Source of the DNA: Actinomycetota bacterium
Lineage (GTDB): Bacteria > Actinomycetota > Actinomycetes > Actinomycetales > Microbacteriaceae
DNA length: 64,000 nt
Reading direction: 5' to 3'
NCBI GenBank assembly: GCA_030838475.1
Contig: JAUZFP010000094.1
Coordinates: 1 to 64,000 of the forward strand
A model generated the notes under the pieces. The model did not search any database, was not told where the DNA came from, and saw nothing but the letters and a program-made list of their open reading frames with translations. Below are positions 10,398 through 19,977 of this stretch, piece after piece. Each line of letters starts with the position of its first letter. Within the stretch, counting starts at the first letter, position 1. Both the position numbers and the translations under genes were made by a program.

Positions 10398-11432
10398 ATG
10401 CGGTGGCAAGGCCAGGAACTGAACGTCGACCAGGCGGAGACGCTGCCCGGTCTCGCGCGACTGAGCAATCTGGTGCGCTCCGTGCAGACGCCGGAGTTCG
10501 CGGGAATCACCTTCCACGAGGTGCTCGCGAAGTCTGCACTTAACCACGTCCCCGGGCAGAGCGCGCTGCCGTTCGGCTGGACGATCAACCCGTACCGCGG
10601 CTGCAGCCACGCCTGCGTCTACTGCTTTGCGCGGAACACCCACACCTACCTCGAGCTCGACGCGGGCAAAGACTTCGACAACCAGATCATCGTGAAGGTG
10701 AACGTCGCCGAGGTCCTCGGCCGAGAGCTAGCGAAACCAAGCTGGGGACGGCATCCGGTCGCACTCGGCACCAACACCGATCCCTACCAGCGCGCCGAGG
10801 GGCGCTACCAGCTCATGCCCGGCATCATCGCCGCCCTGGCGAACAGTGGAACGCCCTTCAGCATCCTCACGAAGGGCAGCCTCATTCGTCGCGACCTCCC
10901 GCTGCTTGCGGCCGCGAATGAGACGGTTCCTGTGGATCTCGCGATGTCGATCGCGGTCTACGACGACGAGCTGCAACAGTCGGTGGAACCGGGCACTCCC
11001 AGCACCGCGGCACGGCTCGCGACGGTGACGGCCGCACGGGAGCAGGGTCTACCGGTAACCGTGTTCCTGATGCCGATCCTCCCGTACCTCACCGACACGA
11101 GGGCCCACCTGGATGCCGCGCTCGAGCGAGTGGCCGCGGCGGGGGCGTCCGGGGTGATGCATACGGCACTGCACCTGCGTCCGGGCACGAAGGAGTGGTT
11201 CATGCAGTGGCTCGCGGCCGAGCATCCGGAGCTTGTTGCCCGGTACGAGGCGATGTACAAATTCAGTGCATACGCGCCCAAGGAGTATCGCAAGTGGCTG
11301 GCGGACAAGTTCCGCCCGCTCGCGCGCAAGCATGGCCTCGGCCGCGCGACCCCGGATCCGGTGACGGGGACCGTCAGGTCGAGGGCGCTCCGACCCGCTG
11401 CCGCCTACGACGCCGAACCGACCCTCTTCTAA
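10398..11432 (+). CDS. Rv2578c-family radical SAM protein
   Basis: 344-residue radical SAM enzyme of the SplB-like Rv2578c family. The 4Fe-4S cluster motif CSHACVYCFAR (CxxxCxxC) lies near residue 73-83, after INPYRG; the following GTNTDPYQ and ILTKG blocks are typical of the family. The reaction is not known, but relatives of spore photoproduct lyase and the LexA box directly upstream point to a DNA-damage role. Starts at the ATG just after the box; monocistronic by spacing. Confidence 0.9.
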   Translation: MRWQGQELNVDQAETLPGLARLSNLVRSVQTPEFAGITFHEVLAKSALNHVPGQSALPFGWTINPYRGCSHACVYCFARNTHTYLELDAGKDFDNQIIVKVNVAEVLGRELAKPSWGRHPVALGTNTDPYQRAEGRYQLMPGIIAALANSGTPFSILTKGSLIRRDLPLLAAANETVPVDLAMSIAVYDDELQQSVEPGTPSTAARLATVTAAREQGLPVTVFLMPILPYLTDTRAHLDAALERVAAAGASGVMHTALHLRPGTKEWFMQWLAAEHPELVARYEAMYKFSAYAPKEYRKWLADKFRPLARKHGLGRATPDPVTGTVRSRALRPAAAYDAEPTLF

Positions 11433-11545
11433 CTCCCGAAATGGGGGCGATGGCTGACGCAACGCGCCCACAACACGGGGTACTCGACCGTTCGGTGCAG
11501 TGCGATACTGCGGGTAGCGAGACCGTTCGCCCCTAAGGAGTATCC

Positions 11546-12754
11546 GTGTCGCAGGGCCAGTCACAGCACGTTGGCCTGTTAGCGGTGAATCGCGCCTTTA
11601 GCAGGTTCGCCCACGTCACCGGCTACGTCTGCCTGATCGGTGCATTCTGCGAGGTGGCCGGGTATCAGGCTGCCGCGCCCCAATCGCCGATCTGGCCCGT
11701 CCTATTGCTGCTCGCGGTTACGCTCGTCCTCCTCGTCTTCCTCGACCGCTGGCGTACAACGATCTACTCGGTCTTGTTCCTGGTTGTCGGCGGGCTCACG
11801 CAGTACTGGCTGTCCTTCTCGCTGCTGAGCGCGTTTTCGTCGTTGCGGTCCAGCCATACGCTGGTTCTGTCGCTCGTCACGGTCGCACTCGTGCTCGTCT
11901 GTGGCCCCGGCTTCGTCCCCACGTCGACCATCGTCTGGGGCCTCATCGGCTTCGTCATCGCCCAGGCGGTTTCGCTGGCCGCACTGCTGTCGACCGGAGC
12001 GCCGTTCCAGCTGGATGCAATTTCGCTTGTGGTCGTGATTGGCCTCGTCCTCGTCGAGTCGACGGACGCCATCACGCGAAGTCGTCGACTGGCTGTGCGG
12101 CCCGAACTCGACCGTGCCGTCCTCGACGAGGAGCTTTCCGTGCTGCGCTACCGCACCGAGGTCAGAGCGGCCGCCCTCATGCACGACACCATACTCGGCC
12201 ATCTCGCGGGTGTCGCCACGAGCCCGGATGGCTCACTGTCGCCGCGCCTGACCAGCGAGATCCAGCGAGACCTTGGAATCCTGATCGGCGAGGACTGGCT
12301 GAACGAGCCGGCCCCCGCGGCAGATGACCAGACCCGTGCCGACTGGCGCCGCAGTGCGCTCATGTTGGCCGTGCAGGAAGCGCGTGATCTTTCGTTGACG
12401 GTGGATGTCACGGGTGACCTCGGTGCGATTGGTCGACTGACCGAGGAACGGGATGTCGCGGTCGGGCTGGCCGCCAAACAGTGTCTCGTGAATGTGCTTC
12501 GGCACGCGCAGGTCGCGCGAGCCGAGGTCGTCATCATCGGCTCGGAGTCGGATGTGTCGGTGATGGTGATCGACGCGGGCAGGGGTTTTTCGGAGGAGCT
12601 GGTCGCCTCCGATCGTCTCGGGTTGCGGCAGTCGGTTCGGCGACGTATTGAGAGTGTCGGCGGCGACGTGCGGCTGTGGTCGACGCCGGGTCGTGGCACG
12701 TCGATCCTGATTCGGGTGCCCGCCGATCGCCTCAGGGACGGCACCGATGAGTAA
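11546..12754 (+). CDS. Membrane sensor histidine kinase (LuxR-type regulator partner)
   Basis: 402 aa. The N-terminal half has about six hydrophobic segments (residues ~20-180). A dimerisation/phosphoacceptor helix follows, AAALMHDTILGHLAG, where H is the likely phosphorylated residue (NarL/DesK class). The C-terminal HATPase domain shows an N box (CLVNVLRHAQ) and G boxes (IDAGRGF; TPGRGTSILIRVP). GTG start with a good ribosome site (TAAGGAG). The next gene overlaps its stop, and a NarL-type response regulator follows that, so the three form a signalling operon. No sensor domain outside the membrane is evident; the signal is unknown. Confidence 0.85.
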   Translation: MSQGQSQHVGLLAVNRAFSRFAHVTGYVCLIGAFCEVAGYQAAAPQSPIWPVLLLLAVTLVLLVFLDRWRTTIYSVLFLVVGGLTQYWLSFSLLSAFSSLRSSHTLVLSLVTVALVLVCGPGFVPTSTIVWGLIGFVIAQAVSLAALLSTGAPFQLDAISLVVVIGLVLVESTDAITRSRRLAVRPELDRAVLDEELSVLRYRTEVRAAALMHDTILGHLAGVATSPDGSLSPRLTSEIQRDLGILIGEDWLNEPAPAADDQTRADWRRSALMLAVQEARDLSLTVDVTGDLGAIGRLTEERDVAVGLAAKQCLVNVLRHAQVARAEVVIIGSESDVSVMVIDAGRGFSEELVASDRLGLRQSVRRRIESVGGDVRLWSTPGRGTSILIRVPADRLRDGTDE

Positions 12755-13910
12755 CCCGGGCCTGTCGTACCAGCAGCTGGACCCGGTCGGCAGCTATGGC
12801 TCGCGACCGATCACCCTGGTCATGTCCCTGGGCGTCGTCGGTCTCGCCGCCGGGGGTACCGCGCTGAGTTGGCCCGTCGTTTCGGACCCCCTGACCGCTT
12901 TTCTCGCCATCGTGGCCACGGCTGTTTCCGCGCTCGGGATTACCTTCTGGTCGAGCCCGCTGCGCGCACCGTTCCGCTGGTCCGGGTTCGTTATTGTGAT
13001 GATCTCCGCGGGGCTGAGCCTCGTGCTGTCGGCTCTGTCGACCTGGAATGCGTCGACCGACCTCGACGACCAGTGGTCGCCGATCACGGTTGGCCTCATC
13101 CTCGTGCAGCTCAGTTCGTACCGGCCGGCTCGCGAGCTCGTCGCCGCGACGGTGCTCGGAGGGATCCTCGCCGGATTCGTGGCGGTACTGCATCCGACTT
13201 TCGGCAGCTCGACGCTCCCCGCGCTCGTCAGGGTGCTGGATGCCGCGCTCCCCTTAATTGCGCTTGGAGCGGGCGCGACGGCATACTCCTCGGTTCTGGT
13301 TCGGTCGCTCGGCCAGTGGTACGCACCCCCCGGCGCGAGCGACCGATCGGAGAGCGCCGCGATCGCGGAGCGGATCGTGCGCTCCGTGCAAGACGACAGG
13401 GTCACCATCCTGAATGACACGGTCGTGCCATTCCTCACGGGCATGCTGGAGCGCGACGACGTCACCGAGGCGGACCGATCCCGTGCCCGATCGATTGCGG
13501 ACACGATTCGCTCGGCGATGGTCGCGGACGTCGATCGCAGTTGGCTGGACGTGATCATGGATCACCTGGCGCTGGAGCGAGGCGACGCGACGCTCCCGGG
13601 CTCCGAGGTCGTGCAGGACCCCGACCGCGCCGCGTCCGACATGACAACGGAGCAGCGGATCGTCATCCGAGCCGTCGTGCTCGCTCTCGTCGATCATCCG
13701 GGCTTCGACCCGGATGGTTTCGCGATCTCGATCGCGCGTGGGGACACCGCGGCGGTGGTCACCCTGGCCGCGAAACTGGACGACGACGAGTCGATCACGC
13801 GTTCGGGCCTCGCCCCGTACCTTGCCGTGCTGCGAATCGCTTTTGGGGACCTTCACGTCGCGTTTCAACGCCCGGCGCTGACACTAAGGTTCTCGTATGA
13901 GCAGAAGTGA
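12747..13910 (+). CDS. Membrane protein resembling a histidine kinase without ATP-binding boxes
   Basis: 387 aa. The N-terminal half has about six membrane segments (residues ~20-185), like the upstream kinase, followed by a helical linker (SAAIAERIVRSVQDDR). The C-terminal half aligns in layout with a DHp plus HATPase region but lacks the N box and both glycine-rich boxes; only a beta-rich end remains (HVAFQRPALTLRFSYE). It overlaps the kinase (8 bases) and the response regulator (14 bases), so all three are made together. It may be a regulatory subunit that pairs with the kinase; enzyme activity is not supported by the sequence. Confidence 0.65.
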   Translation: MSNPGLSYQQLDPVGSYGSRPITLVMSLGVVGLAAGGTALSWPVVSDPLTAFLAIVATAVSALGITFWSSPLRAPFRWSGFVIVMISAGLSLVLSALSTWNASTDLDDQWSPITVGLILVQLSSYRPARELVAATVLGGILAGFVAVLHPTFGSSTLPALVRVLDAALPLIALGAGATAYSSVLVRSLGQWYAPPGASDRSESAAIAERIVRSVQDDRVTILNDTVVPFLTGMLERDDVTEADRSRARSIADTIRSAMVADVDRSWLDVIMDHLALERGDATLPGSEVVQDPDRAASDMTTEQRIVIRAVVLALVDHPGFDPDGFAISIARGDTAAVVTLAAKLDDDESITRSGLAPYLAVLRIAFGDLHVAFQRPALTLRFSYEQK

Positions 13911-14589
13911 CGTTGTTATTACGCCGTCACTCGTGGCCGGAGGGGCGGTTCCCCGGGTGCGGCTTGCCCTCCTCGACGACCACGAGGTTTTGCTCGACAG
14001 CCTGGGCAGCTGGATCGAGGCCAACGCCCCCGACTTCGACCTGGTGCTGAGTGCAAGCACGTGGCTGCAACTCGTGCACAGCGACAACTTTCCGACCGAT
14101 CTGGTCTTCATCGACTTCCAACTCAAGGAGCCGGTGTCGATCGAGGCGCGCGTGCGCACCTGCAGGGCGGCGGGCGCGAAGGTGATCGTGTTGTCGGCCC
14201 TGGACTCGCAGGAGTCGCGCGATCGCGCCATCGCCGCCGGGGCGGCGGCGTTCCTCACCAAGTCTTTGCCGATGCGCGAAGTCATGGATGCCGCGCGGCA
14301 GGTTATGGGCGTCGAGCGCAACGCCAGCATCCCGCTCGACCGGCACTCCAGCCAGGATGGCGACTTCACGAAGTCGCGCCCGAAGCTCAGCGCGGGGGAG
14401 TTGGACGCACTCAAGCTGTATGTCGCCGGTTACAGCACCGAGGAGGTCGCCGCCCAGTTGAACGTTCGATACGAGACCGCGAAGACCTACCTCAGGCGGG
14501 TACGCGAGAAGTATGCGAAAGTGAATCGACCGGCCGGGAAGAAGGCCGATCTTATTCGGCGTGCGGCAGAAGATGGGTACCTTCACTAG
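13897..14589 (+). CDS. NarL/LuxR-family response regulator
   Basis: 230 aa. Receiver domain with acidic pocket LLDDHE, phospho-acceptor Asp in LVFIDFQL, the Ser/Thr switch (VLSALD) and Lys in FLTKSLP. The C-terminal LuxR-type helix-turn-helix is LSAGELDALKLYVAGYSTEEVAAQLNV...KTYLRRVREKY. Cognate partner of the kinase pair upstream by operon structure. The last base of its stop is the first base of the tdk GTG, so tdk may be co-transcribed. Targets unknown. Confidence 0.9.
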   Translation: MSRSDVVITPSLVAGGAVPRVRLALLDDHEVLLDSLGSWIEANAPDFDLVLSASTWLQLVHSDNFPTDLVFIDFQLKEPVSIEARVRTCRAAGAKVIVLSALDSQESRDRAIAAGAAAFLTKSLPMREVMDAARQVMGVERNASIPLDRHSSQDGDFTKSRPKLSAGELDALKLYVAGYSTEEVAAQLNVRYETAKTYLRRVREKYAKVNRPAGKKADLIRRAAEDGYLH

Positions 14590-15254
14590 TGTCAAAGCTT
14601 TATTTCCGTCATGGGGCGATGAACAGCGGCAAAAGCACCGCGCTCCTCCAGGCGGCGTTCAACTATGAGGAGCGCGGCCAGCAGGTGCTGGTCGCCAAGC
14701 CCCAGATCGACACGAAGGGCAAGTCCTTCATCGTGTCGCGGCTCGGGGTGGAGCGTGCGGTCGACTTCACCGTCGCGCCGGAGGAGGACATCTACGTCGC
14801 GTTCGCGGCGCAGCGCGAGCGTGTCATTCGCGAGTTCGGAGTCGACGTGAGCTGCCTGCTCCTCGACGAGGCGCAGTTCCTCAGCGAGAGCCAGGTGGAT
14901 GACCTGCTGCGAATCGCCATCCAGGAGGATGTTCCCGTGCTGGCCTATGGCATCCGTACCGACTTCCAGACGGTCGCGTTTCCGGGCAGCCGCCGTCTGC
15001 TCGAGATCGCGCATTCTCTCGAGGAACTGAAGACGATCTGCCGCTGCGGCCGCAAGGCCATGTTTAACGCGCGGCTGGTGGATGGCGTCTTCGTGTTCGA
15101 TGGGGACCAGGTTGCAATAGATCAAGGACGTGTGACCTACGAGTCACTCTGCGGGGCGTGCTACCTCGAGGAGAGCGGCGGCATCCTGAATAACGGCCGT
15201 CGTTCGAAAGTCGACTTCAGCTACACCGGTGGCCCTGACCCGGACTTCAGCTAG
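14589..15254 (+). CDS. tdk: Thymidine kinase
   Basis: Salvages thymidine to dTMP. 221 aa. P-loop GAMNSGKSTALL, Walker-B-like LLLDEAQFL, lasso/zinc region with four cysteines (ICRCGRKA ... SLCGACYLE) and the C-terminal tail. GTG start overlaps the response regulator stop by one base; the track's longer frame (from 14061) is a shadow of that gene. Confidence 0.95.
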   Translation: MSKLYFRHGAMNSGKSTALLQAAFNYEERGQQVLVAKPQIDTKGKSFIVSRLGVERAVDFTVAPEEDIYVAFAAQRERVIREFGVDVSCLLLDEAQFLSESQVDDLLRIAIQEDVPVLAYGIRTDFQTVAFPGSRRLLEIAHSLEELKTICRCGRKAMFNARLVDGVFVFDGDQVAIDQGRVTYESLCGACYLEESGGILNNGRRSKVDFSYTGGPDPDFS

Positions 15255-15258
15255 GCCG

Positions 15259-16986
15259 TCAGTACAGCGGATTGGCGAGCATCAGTTCGGTGTTGCGATC
15301 GAGCGCTGTCCCGTCGTGGCTCGCCACGTAGTTCGGGTCGTTGAACGAGAACTCCCGGTAGAGCGAACCCAGCGCCGACTGGCTATCGTCCGAGTATGAG
15401 GCCTGGTATGGCGCCGCCGATTCGATCAGGGTCGTGAAGAGGGATAGTGTGCCATCCCGGTTGTCGCACACGTCGATGATTCGTGCCTGCTGCGGGAACT
15501 CGATGTGCGACGCGGTGTTGATCTCCCAGAAGCTTCGTTCTCGGGTGGGTCCGGGATGCGGCGTAATCGCATTCGAGTGGGTGTGCCCGTTCACCCAGGC
15601 CAGAACGGTCGGGTAGCGCTGCACGAGTCCGACGATCTCGGGGCCGAGGTGCCGCGTCTCGTGCGGCGCAGCAGGATCCGGCTGCGCGTTATCCATGGTC
15701 CGGGTCGTGTGATGGCTGAACAGCACGAAGTAGGTGTCGTTCACGATGTGTTTCACCGCGTTGCCCGCGGCATCGAAATAGGTACTCGTGCCTGCCTTGA
15801 GCGTCTCCTCCAGCCAGCGCAGCTGCGCCGTTCCGAGCGAGCCGCGCACGAAGCCCGCGCGATTGGTCGAGTCGAGGGCGATGCCGGTCACGCCCGGCGC
15901 GATCTGGAACGAGTAGTACGACCTCCCGGTTGCGACCGAATCCGTGTCGAAGCCGTGCCCGACCGGACCGGGACCCGTTGCCCCTTCGGTGAGGTGGGCG
16001 GCCATGAACTCGGTGGGCGTGAACGGGACGCGGCGTTCATCCGGCGTCACCCGCCAGCGTTTGCTTGGGATTGCGTTGAAGTCGAGCGGAACCGGGCGTC
16101 CGCTCCGAAACGCCGCCGTCAGCTCGAGGTTCGCCTTGTGCGACTCGAACCCGGTGAACTTGACGTCGCCGGTGTACAGCTCGTCCAGCGCCGTGTAGCT
16201 CGCGGGCATGATCCCGCTGATGGAGTCGTCGTGATTGCCGAACACGCAGTACCAGGGCGTGCGGAGGCCCGCGCTGTGGTGCGTGCGGGTCGCACGGGCA
16301 AAGTAGCGCTCGATCTGCGGGAAGCCGACCCGCTTGTAGTGGTCCGGAAGGTCGAGCTCCGGGTTGTAGTAGGCGGCACCCCCGCCGGATTGCACGCCCT
16401 CCCAGACCGTGGCGTCGCCGGTGGACGGGGTGATCGCCCCGCCGTTCATCACCGTGAGGAACCAGTCGAGTTCGACGGTCTCGTTGTTGTCCGTGTTGTC
16501 ACCCGTCGAAACGACGCAGTCGAACGGGCGGCCGCTGAACGGGCCCTCGCCAAGACGATTGATTCGCGCGACGAGTTGGGCGGCGGCGTGGGTGCCGAGG
16601 GCCTCGTGCGGGCGAAAGGCGATGGGATCGACGTCGATCAGATACTCGAAGCGCATCGGCGACTGGGCATCCATGATGTGCAGGTCGGTGATCTGCACGA
16701 TCGACGCAAGGGCCTCCCGCGTGTCGTCTCGGCGCGCACCCGCCTCGGCGAGGTCCTGGCGGACCTCCAGGGGAAAGCCGGGACCCGCGGCCAGCCGGCG
16801 GTAGCCGCTCATCCCGCTCGGGGTGGCGGCGTGCTCGAGGGTGGTGCCCTTCGTCGAGAGGGCTCGGGACGCCGTCGTGGCGAGAGCCCGATCCGTCGCC
16901 ACCGCGGTTGCCTCACCCCCGAGAGCGATTAGTGCGAGCCCACCCGTACAGGCGAGCAGTAAGGAACGACGTGTGACCTGTGCCAC
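15259..16986 (-). CDS. Exported TIGR03767-type metallophosphoesterase
   Basis: Calcineurin-fold phosphoesterase: ITDLHIMDAQ, VVSTGDNTDNNE, FGNHDD and VNGHTHSN supply the metal ligands. The N-terminus has a twin-arginine-like export signal (VTRRSLLLACTGGLALIALGG), so it is probably exported folded. The GTG at 16986 gives 575 aa; GTG 16995 or the track start 17040 are alternatives with no better ribosome site. A second secreted phosphoesterase follows upstream in the same direction, suggesting phosphate scavenging at the cell surface (inference). Confidence 0.85.
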   Translation of the reverse strand: MAQVTRRSLLLACTGGLALIALGGEATAVATDRALATTASRALSTKGTTLEHAATPSGMSGYRRLAAGPGFPLEVRQDLAEAGARRDDTREALASIVQITDLHIMDAQSPMRFEYLIDVDPIAFRPHEALGTHAAAQLVARINRLGEGPFSGRPFDCVVSTGDNTDNNETVELDWFLTVMNGGAITPSTGDATVWEGVQSGGGAAYYNPELDLPDHYKRVGFPQIERYFARATRTHHSAGLRTPWYCVFGNHDDSISGIMPASYTALDELYTGDVKFTGFESHKANLELTAAFRSGRPVPLDFNAIPSKRWRVTPDERRVPFTPTEFMAAHLTEGATGPGPVGHGFDTDSVATGRSYYSFQIAPGVTGIALDSTNRAGFVRGSLGTAQLRWLEETLKAGTSTYFDAAGNAVKHIVNDTYFVLFSHHTTRTMDNAQPDPAAPHETRHLGPEIVGLVQRYPTVLAWVNGHTHSNAITPHPGPTRERSFWEINTASHIEFPQQARIIDVCDNRDGTLSLFTTLIESAAPYQASYSDDSQSALGSLYREFSFNDPNYVASHDGTALDRNTELMLANPLY

Positions 16987-17091
16987 GGTGCTCACTTTCG
17001 TCAGCGCACGCGCTGGTCGAAGAAGTCCGGAGGCCACCATCCCGCGCCGAGTTGGACGCCTGGTGAATTCCGCGACCGTGTCGCGTAAACA

Positions 17092-18768
17092 TCAGCCGAC
17101 CGGTTGCATCACCGCGGAAGCCGCCGTTCCGTTGGCCCTCAGAATTACCTTTTCACCCCGCGACTTGGTGAAGTCGAACATGTTCTGGAGGGTGCCCGCA
17201 CGTGCGTCGAAGGAGGCGTCACCGAGGCGTCCGGTCGTCCAGTTGTTCTCGATGAAGGCGGGGATGGACGCCTGCTCGGTGGGAGTGTCGTCGATGTAGT
17301 TGGCCTTCGCGAACGGCGAGATCACCAGCAGGGGCAGGCGCGGTCCCGGGCCGCAGCGGTCGGCGTATCCGCCGCTCACACCGACCTTCGGATCGGCGGC
17401 CGCCGAGACGCACATCGGCTGGTCGCCGACCAGGGAATTGACGACGTGCTGGTCGTTGGAGCCGTTGAGAACCGGTGAGCTCTTCTGGTCGTACCAGCCA
17501 TCCGAGTCGTCGTACGCGATGACAATCGCGGTCGTGGCCCAGTACTTTGAGCTCTCGATGGCGTTGATCTCGCTCACCAGAAAGTGCTGCTCGTCGAGCG
17601 GGTCTGAGTTGGCGGCGTGCCCATTCTGATAGGCGGCGGGCTTCAGGAAGCTGACCGAGGGCAGCACCCCGGCCTTGAGTGCGGCGTCGAATTCTGTCAG
17701 GTCGTAGTTGTGATTGGCCTGGTCAGTCTCGCCGATGGCCGACGTCGAGCTGGGCGGGAGGTGATGCGGATTGGAAGTAGAGGTGTAGTAGGCAAACGGA
17801 TTGTGATGCGGGACGTAGTCCTTCGAACTCACCCTGTCGACGTTGTCGTGGCGTGCGTCACACTTGGCGATCGAGCCGCTCGTGGCGTTGTACGGCGTCG
17901 TCGGTGCGAAACCGCCCTGGAACCACCCCCACGAAACGTGCTGGGCGTTCAGAAGGTCGCCCACATTCTTCCCGGTCATCGTGGCGAGCGGGACAGGCGA
18001 GGTGTGGTCGTTCCCGGAGCAGTCGTCGAACGCGGGATCGACGTCCCCCGTGTCGGTTCCGACGTTGTCGGCGTTCGTCGACGAAACGACCAGCGACTTC
18101 GGCAGGACCGCCCCCGAGTGAGGATCGACGGCGGTCATCCCGTGGGTCTGGCCGGCGGCAAGGTTGAGTGCTCCGGGGGTGGACGGCCCAAATGTCGAGC
18201 CGTACGAGTTGTCGTTCATCGCGTAGTGCTGGGCGTACGACCACAGCGCCGTTACGGTGTTGCCGTCGTAGTAGCCCATGGTCAGGCCGGTGGTCGAGAA
18301 CGCACCACCGATTCCGCAGCTGTCACCCGAGGTGAACTGCACGGCCTTGTCGTTCTTGCCGTTGTCCGCAGCCTCCTGCTCCGGCCCGTAGCTGTGATCC
18401 TGATCGCACGTGACGGCCTCGGACGGGGTTAGTCGGAGCGGATTGAACTCGTTGGGGTTCTTCGTGAGCAGGTCGTTCTGCAGCAGGTTCACCGGCGTCG
18501 GTGTCCCGGGGATCGCTGTAAATTTCACGCCATCCGTGTTCGCCGCCTTCGGATAGGTGCCGAAGTAGTGGTCGAAGGAGACGTTCTCGTCATAGATGAC
18601 CACGAGGTGCTTGATCGGTGTGGTCGTCTGCGGGTTCGGGCTGGCCGACGCGCTGACGCCGGGGGATGCGCTGGGCATGGCCGAACTGTCGGCGACACAC
18701 GCCGTCAGTAGTCCCAGCATGGTGACCGCCGTGAGACCGGCAAAGACGACACTCGATCGGGTACGCAC
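17092..18768 (-). CDS. Secreted phosphoesterase, phospholipase C/acid phosphatase family
   Basis: 558 aa lipoprotein-type precursor: lipobox LLTAC near residue 24 after a hydrophobic signal, then a Ser/Pro linker. The catalytic domain begins KHLVVIYDENVSFDHYFGTYP, the metal-binding/nucleophile block of the PF04185 phosphoesterase family; GGYADRCGPGPRLPLLVISPFAK is its conserved C-terminal block. Substrate (phospholipid or phosphomonoester) cannot be told. GTG start. It is the upstream gene of a pair with the metallophosphoesterase. Confidence 0.9.
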   Translation of the reverse strand: MRTRSSVVFAGLTAVTMLGLLTACVADSSAMPSASPGVSASASPNPQTTTPIKHLVVIYDENVSFDHYFGTYPKAANTDGVKFTAIPGTPTPVNLLQNDLLTKNPNEFNPLRLTPSEAVTCDQDHSYGPEQEAADNGKNDKAVQFTSGDSCGIGGAFSTTGLTMGYYDGNTVTALWSYAQHYAMNDNSYGSTFGPSTPGALNLAAGQTHGMTAVDPHSGAVLPKSLVVSSTNADNVGTDTGDVDPAFDDCSGNDHTSPVPLATMTGKNVGDLLNAQHVSWGWFQGGFAPTTPYNATSGSIAKCDARHDNVDRVSSKDYVPHHNPFAYYTSTSNPHHLPPSSTSAIGETDQANHNYDLTEFDAALKAGVLPSVSFLKPAAYQNGHAANSDPLDEQHFLVSEINAIESSKYWATTAIVIAYDDSDGWYDQKSSPVLNGSNDQHVVNSLVGDQPMCVSAAADPKVGVSGGYADRCGPGPRLPLLVISPFAKANYIDDTPTEQASIPAFIENNWTTGRLGDASFDARAGTLQNMFDFTKSRGEKVILRANGTAASAVMQPVG

Positions 18769-18797
18769 GGGTGAATCCTAAGGTCAGTCCACCTTGC

Positions 18798-18863
18798 AAA
18801 TGTGCCCGTTTGGGACAAATTGGCCCGCGCGCGCAGGCGAAATTGTCCCAAACGGGCACATTT
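18798..18863. repeat. Long palindrome just 3' of tRNA-Pro
   Basis: Perfect 21-base inverted repeat (18798-18818 and 18843-18863; core GTGCCCGTTTGGGACAA) around a spacer containing GCGCGCGCAGG. It starts 11 bases beyond the 3' end of tRNA-Pro. A degenerate copy lies 3' of tRNA-Thr at 33782-33846. There is no U tract, so it is not a plain intrinsic terminator, although the stem could still end or process the tRNA transcript. Confidence 0.8.
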
Positions 18864-18873
18864 ATCAAATTTG

Positions 18874-18947
<74 letters not shown>

Positions 18948-18996
18948 ATTGCTTCACCCGGCTGTGCCTCTTACAACACCGCGCGAATGAACCTCG

Positions 18997-19977
18997 TCAA
19001 GAATAGCCGATATCGTCCTCGGTCACGTCCGAGGCCAGAAGCGTGACCAGCACGGCCTCCGGCGGGCAGGCGAAGCGCACCGGTGCGTAGATCGAGGTTC
19101 CGATTCCCGCCGAGACGTTGAGGGCCGCCGAACGGCCGGCGTGGGTCCAGGTGCTGAGACCCTGAGCCTGGTCACGCGGAATGTCACAGTTCGTGACCAG
19201 CGCCGGCAGACCGGGGATTCGAACCTGCCCGCCGTGGGTGTGGCCGGCAAAGATGGCTTGCGCGCCGTAGGTCACGAAGGCGTCGAGCACACGGCGGTAC
19301 GGAGCGTGGGTGACACCGAGAGTGACCGTATTGCCGCCCGCGGCATCCTCGCTCTCGCGCACTTCGTCAATTGCTCCGGGCAGCAGGTCGAGGCGGTCCC
19401 ACTGGCGGTGCGCGTCGTTGACCCCGATGAACTCCACGGTGGTGTCGCCAATGGCGAGTGCCAGCGCCGTGTTGTTCAGGTTTGACCAGCCAAGGGCGTC
19501 GTCGAAGTAGGCCTCGAGCGCATCCGTGTCCAGGTCCGCGGGCCGGTACTCGCGCTTGCGTTCCGGTGTGAAGTAGTTGAGCGGATTCTTCAGCACCGGA
19601 CCGAAGTAATCATTGGATCCGTTCACGTACACGCCCGGAATGCCGGCGAAAGGTTCGAACGCGCGCTCAATACCCTCGAGGCCATCGACGTGGCCGAGGT
19701 TGTCGCCGGTGTCGATGATGAGGTCGGGTTCGAGCGCAGCAAGCGATCGAATCCATTCCTGTTTAGCGGACTGCCAGGGCGCCATGTGGGCGTCCGCCAA
19801 TTGGAGCACCGTGAGTGGCGCCGACCCGGGCTGGAGGACGGCGAGATACTCGCGACGAACGGTGAACCGGTTTCGTTCGATTACGCTGCCCCACGCGAAC
19901 GCGGCAACCCCAACCGCTGCTGCCGCGCCAATCGCGGAAGCAGTACTCCTACCAGCCCGTCCCCGGGCTACGGACAC
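18997..19977 (-). CDS. Membrane-anchored metallophosphoesterase (YkuE-like)
   Basis: 326 aa. One N-terminal membrane segment (residues ~12-30), then a calcineurin-type phosphoesterase: LQLADAHM, IDTGDNLG, VNGSNDYFG, GVTHAP and FAGHTHGGQVRIPG. The Asp/His/Asn metal ligands are all present, except that the usual GNHD is GSND here. The GTG start lies inside the end of the PBP gene (10-base overlap), a common pairing in Actinobacteria, and suggests co-expression with cell-wall synthesis. Substrate unknown; some relatives act on lipid-linked pyrophosphates. Confidence 0.88.
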   Translation of the reverse strand: MSVARGRAGRSTASAIGAAAAVGVAAFAWGSVIERNRFTVRREYLAVLQPGSAPLTVLQLADAHMAPWQSAKQEWIRSLAALEPDLIIDTGDNLGHVDGLEGIERAFEPFAGIPGVYVNGSNDYFGPVLKNPLNYFTPERKREYRPADLDTDALEAYFDDALGWSNLNNTALALAIGDTTVEFIGVNDAHRQWDRLDLLPGAIDEVRESEDAAGGNTVTLGVTHAPYRRVLDAFVTYGAQAIFAGHTHGGQVRIPGLPALVTNCDIPRDQAQGLSTWTHAGRSAALNVSAGIGTSIYAPVRFACPPEAVLVTLLASDVTEDDIGYS

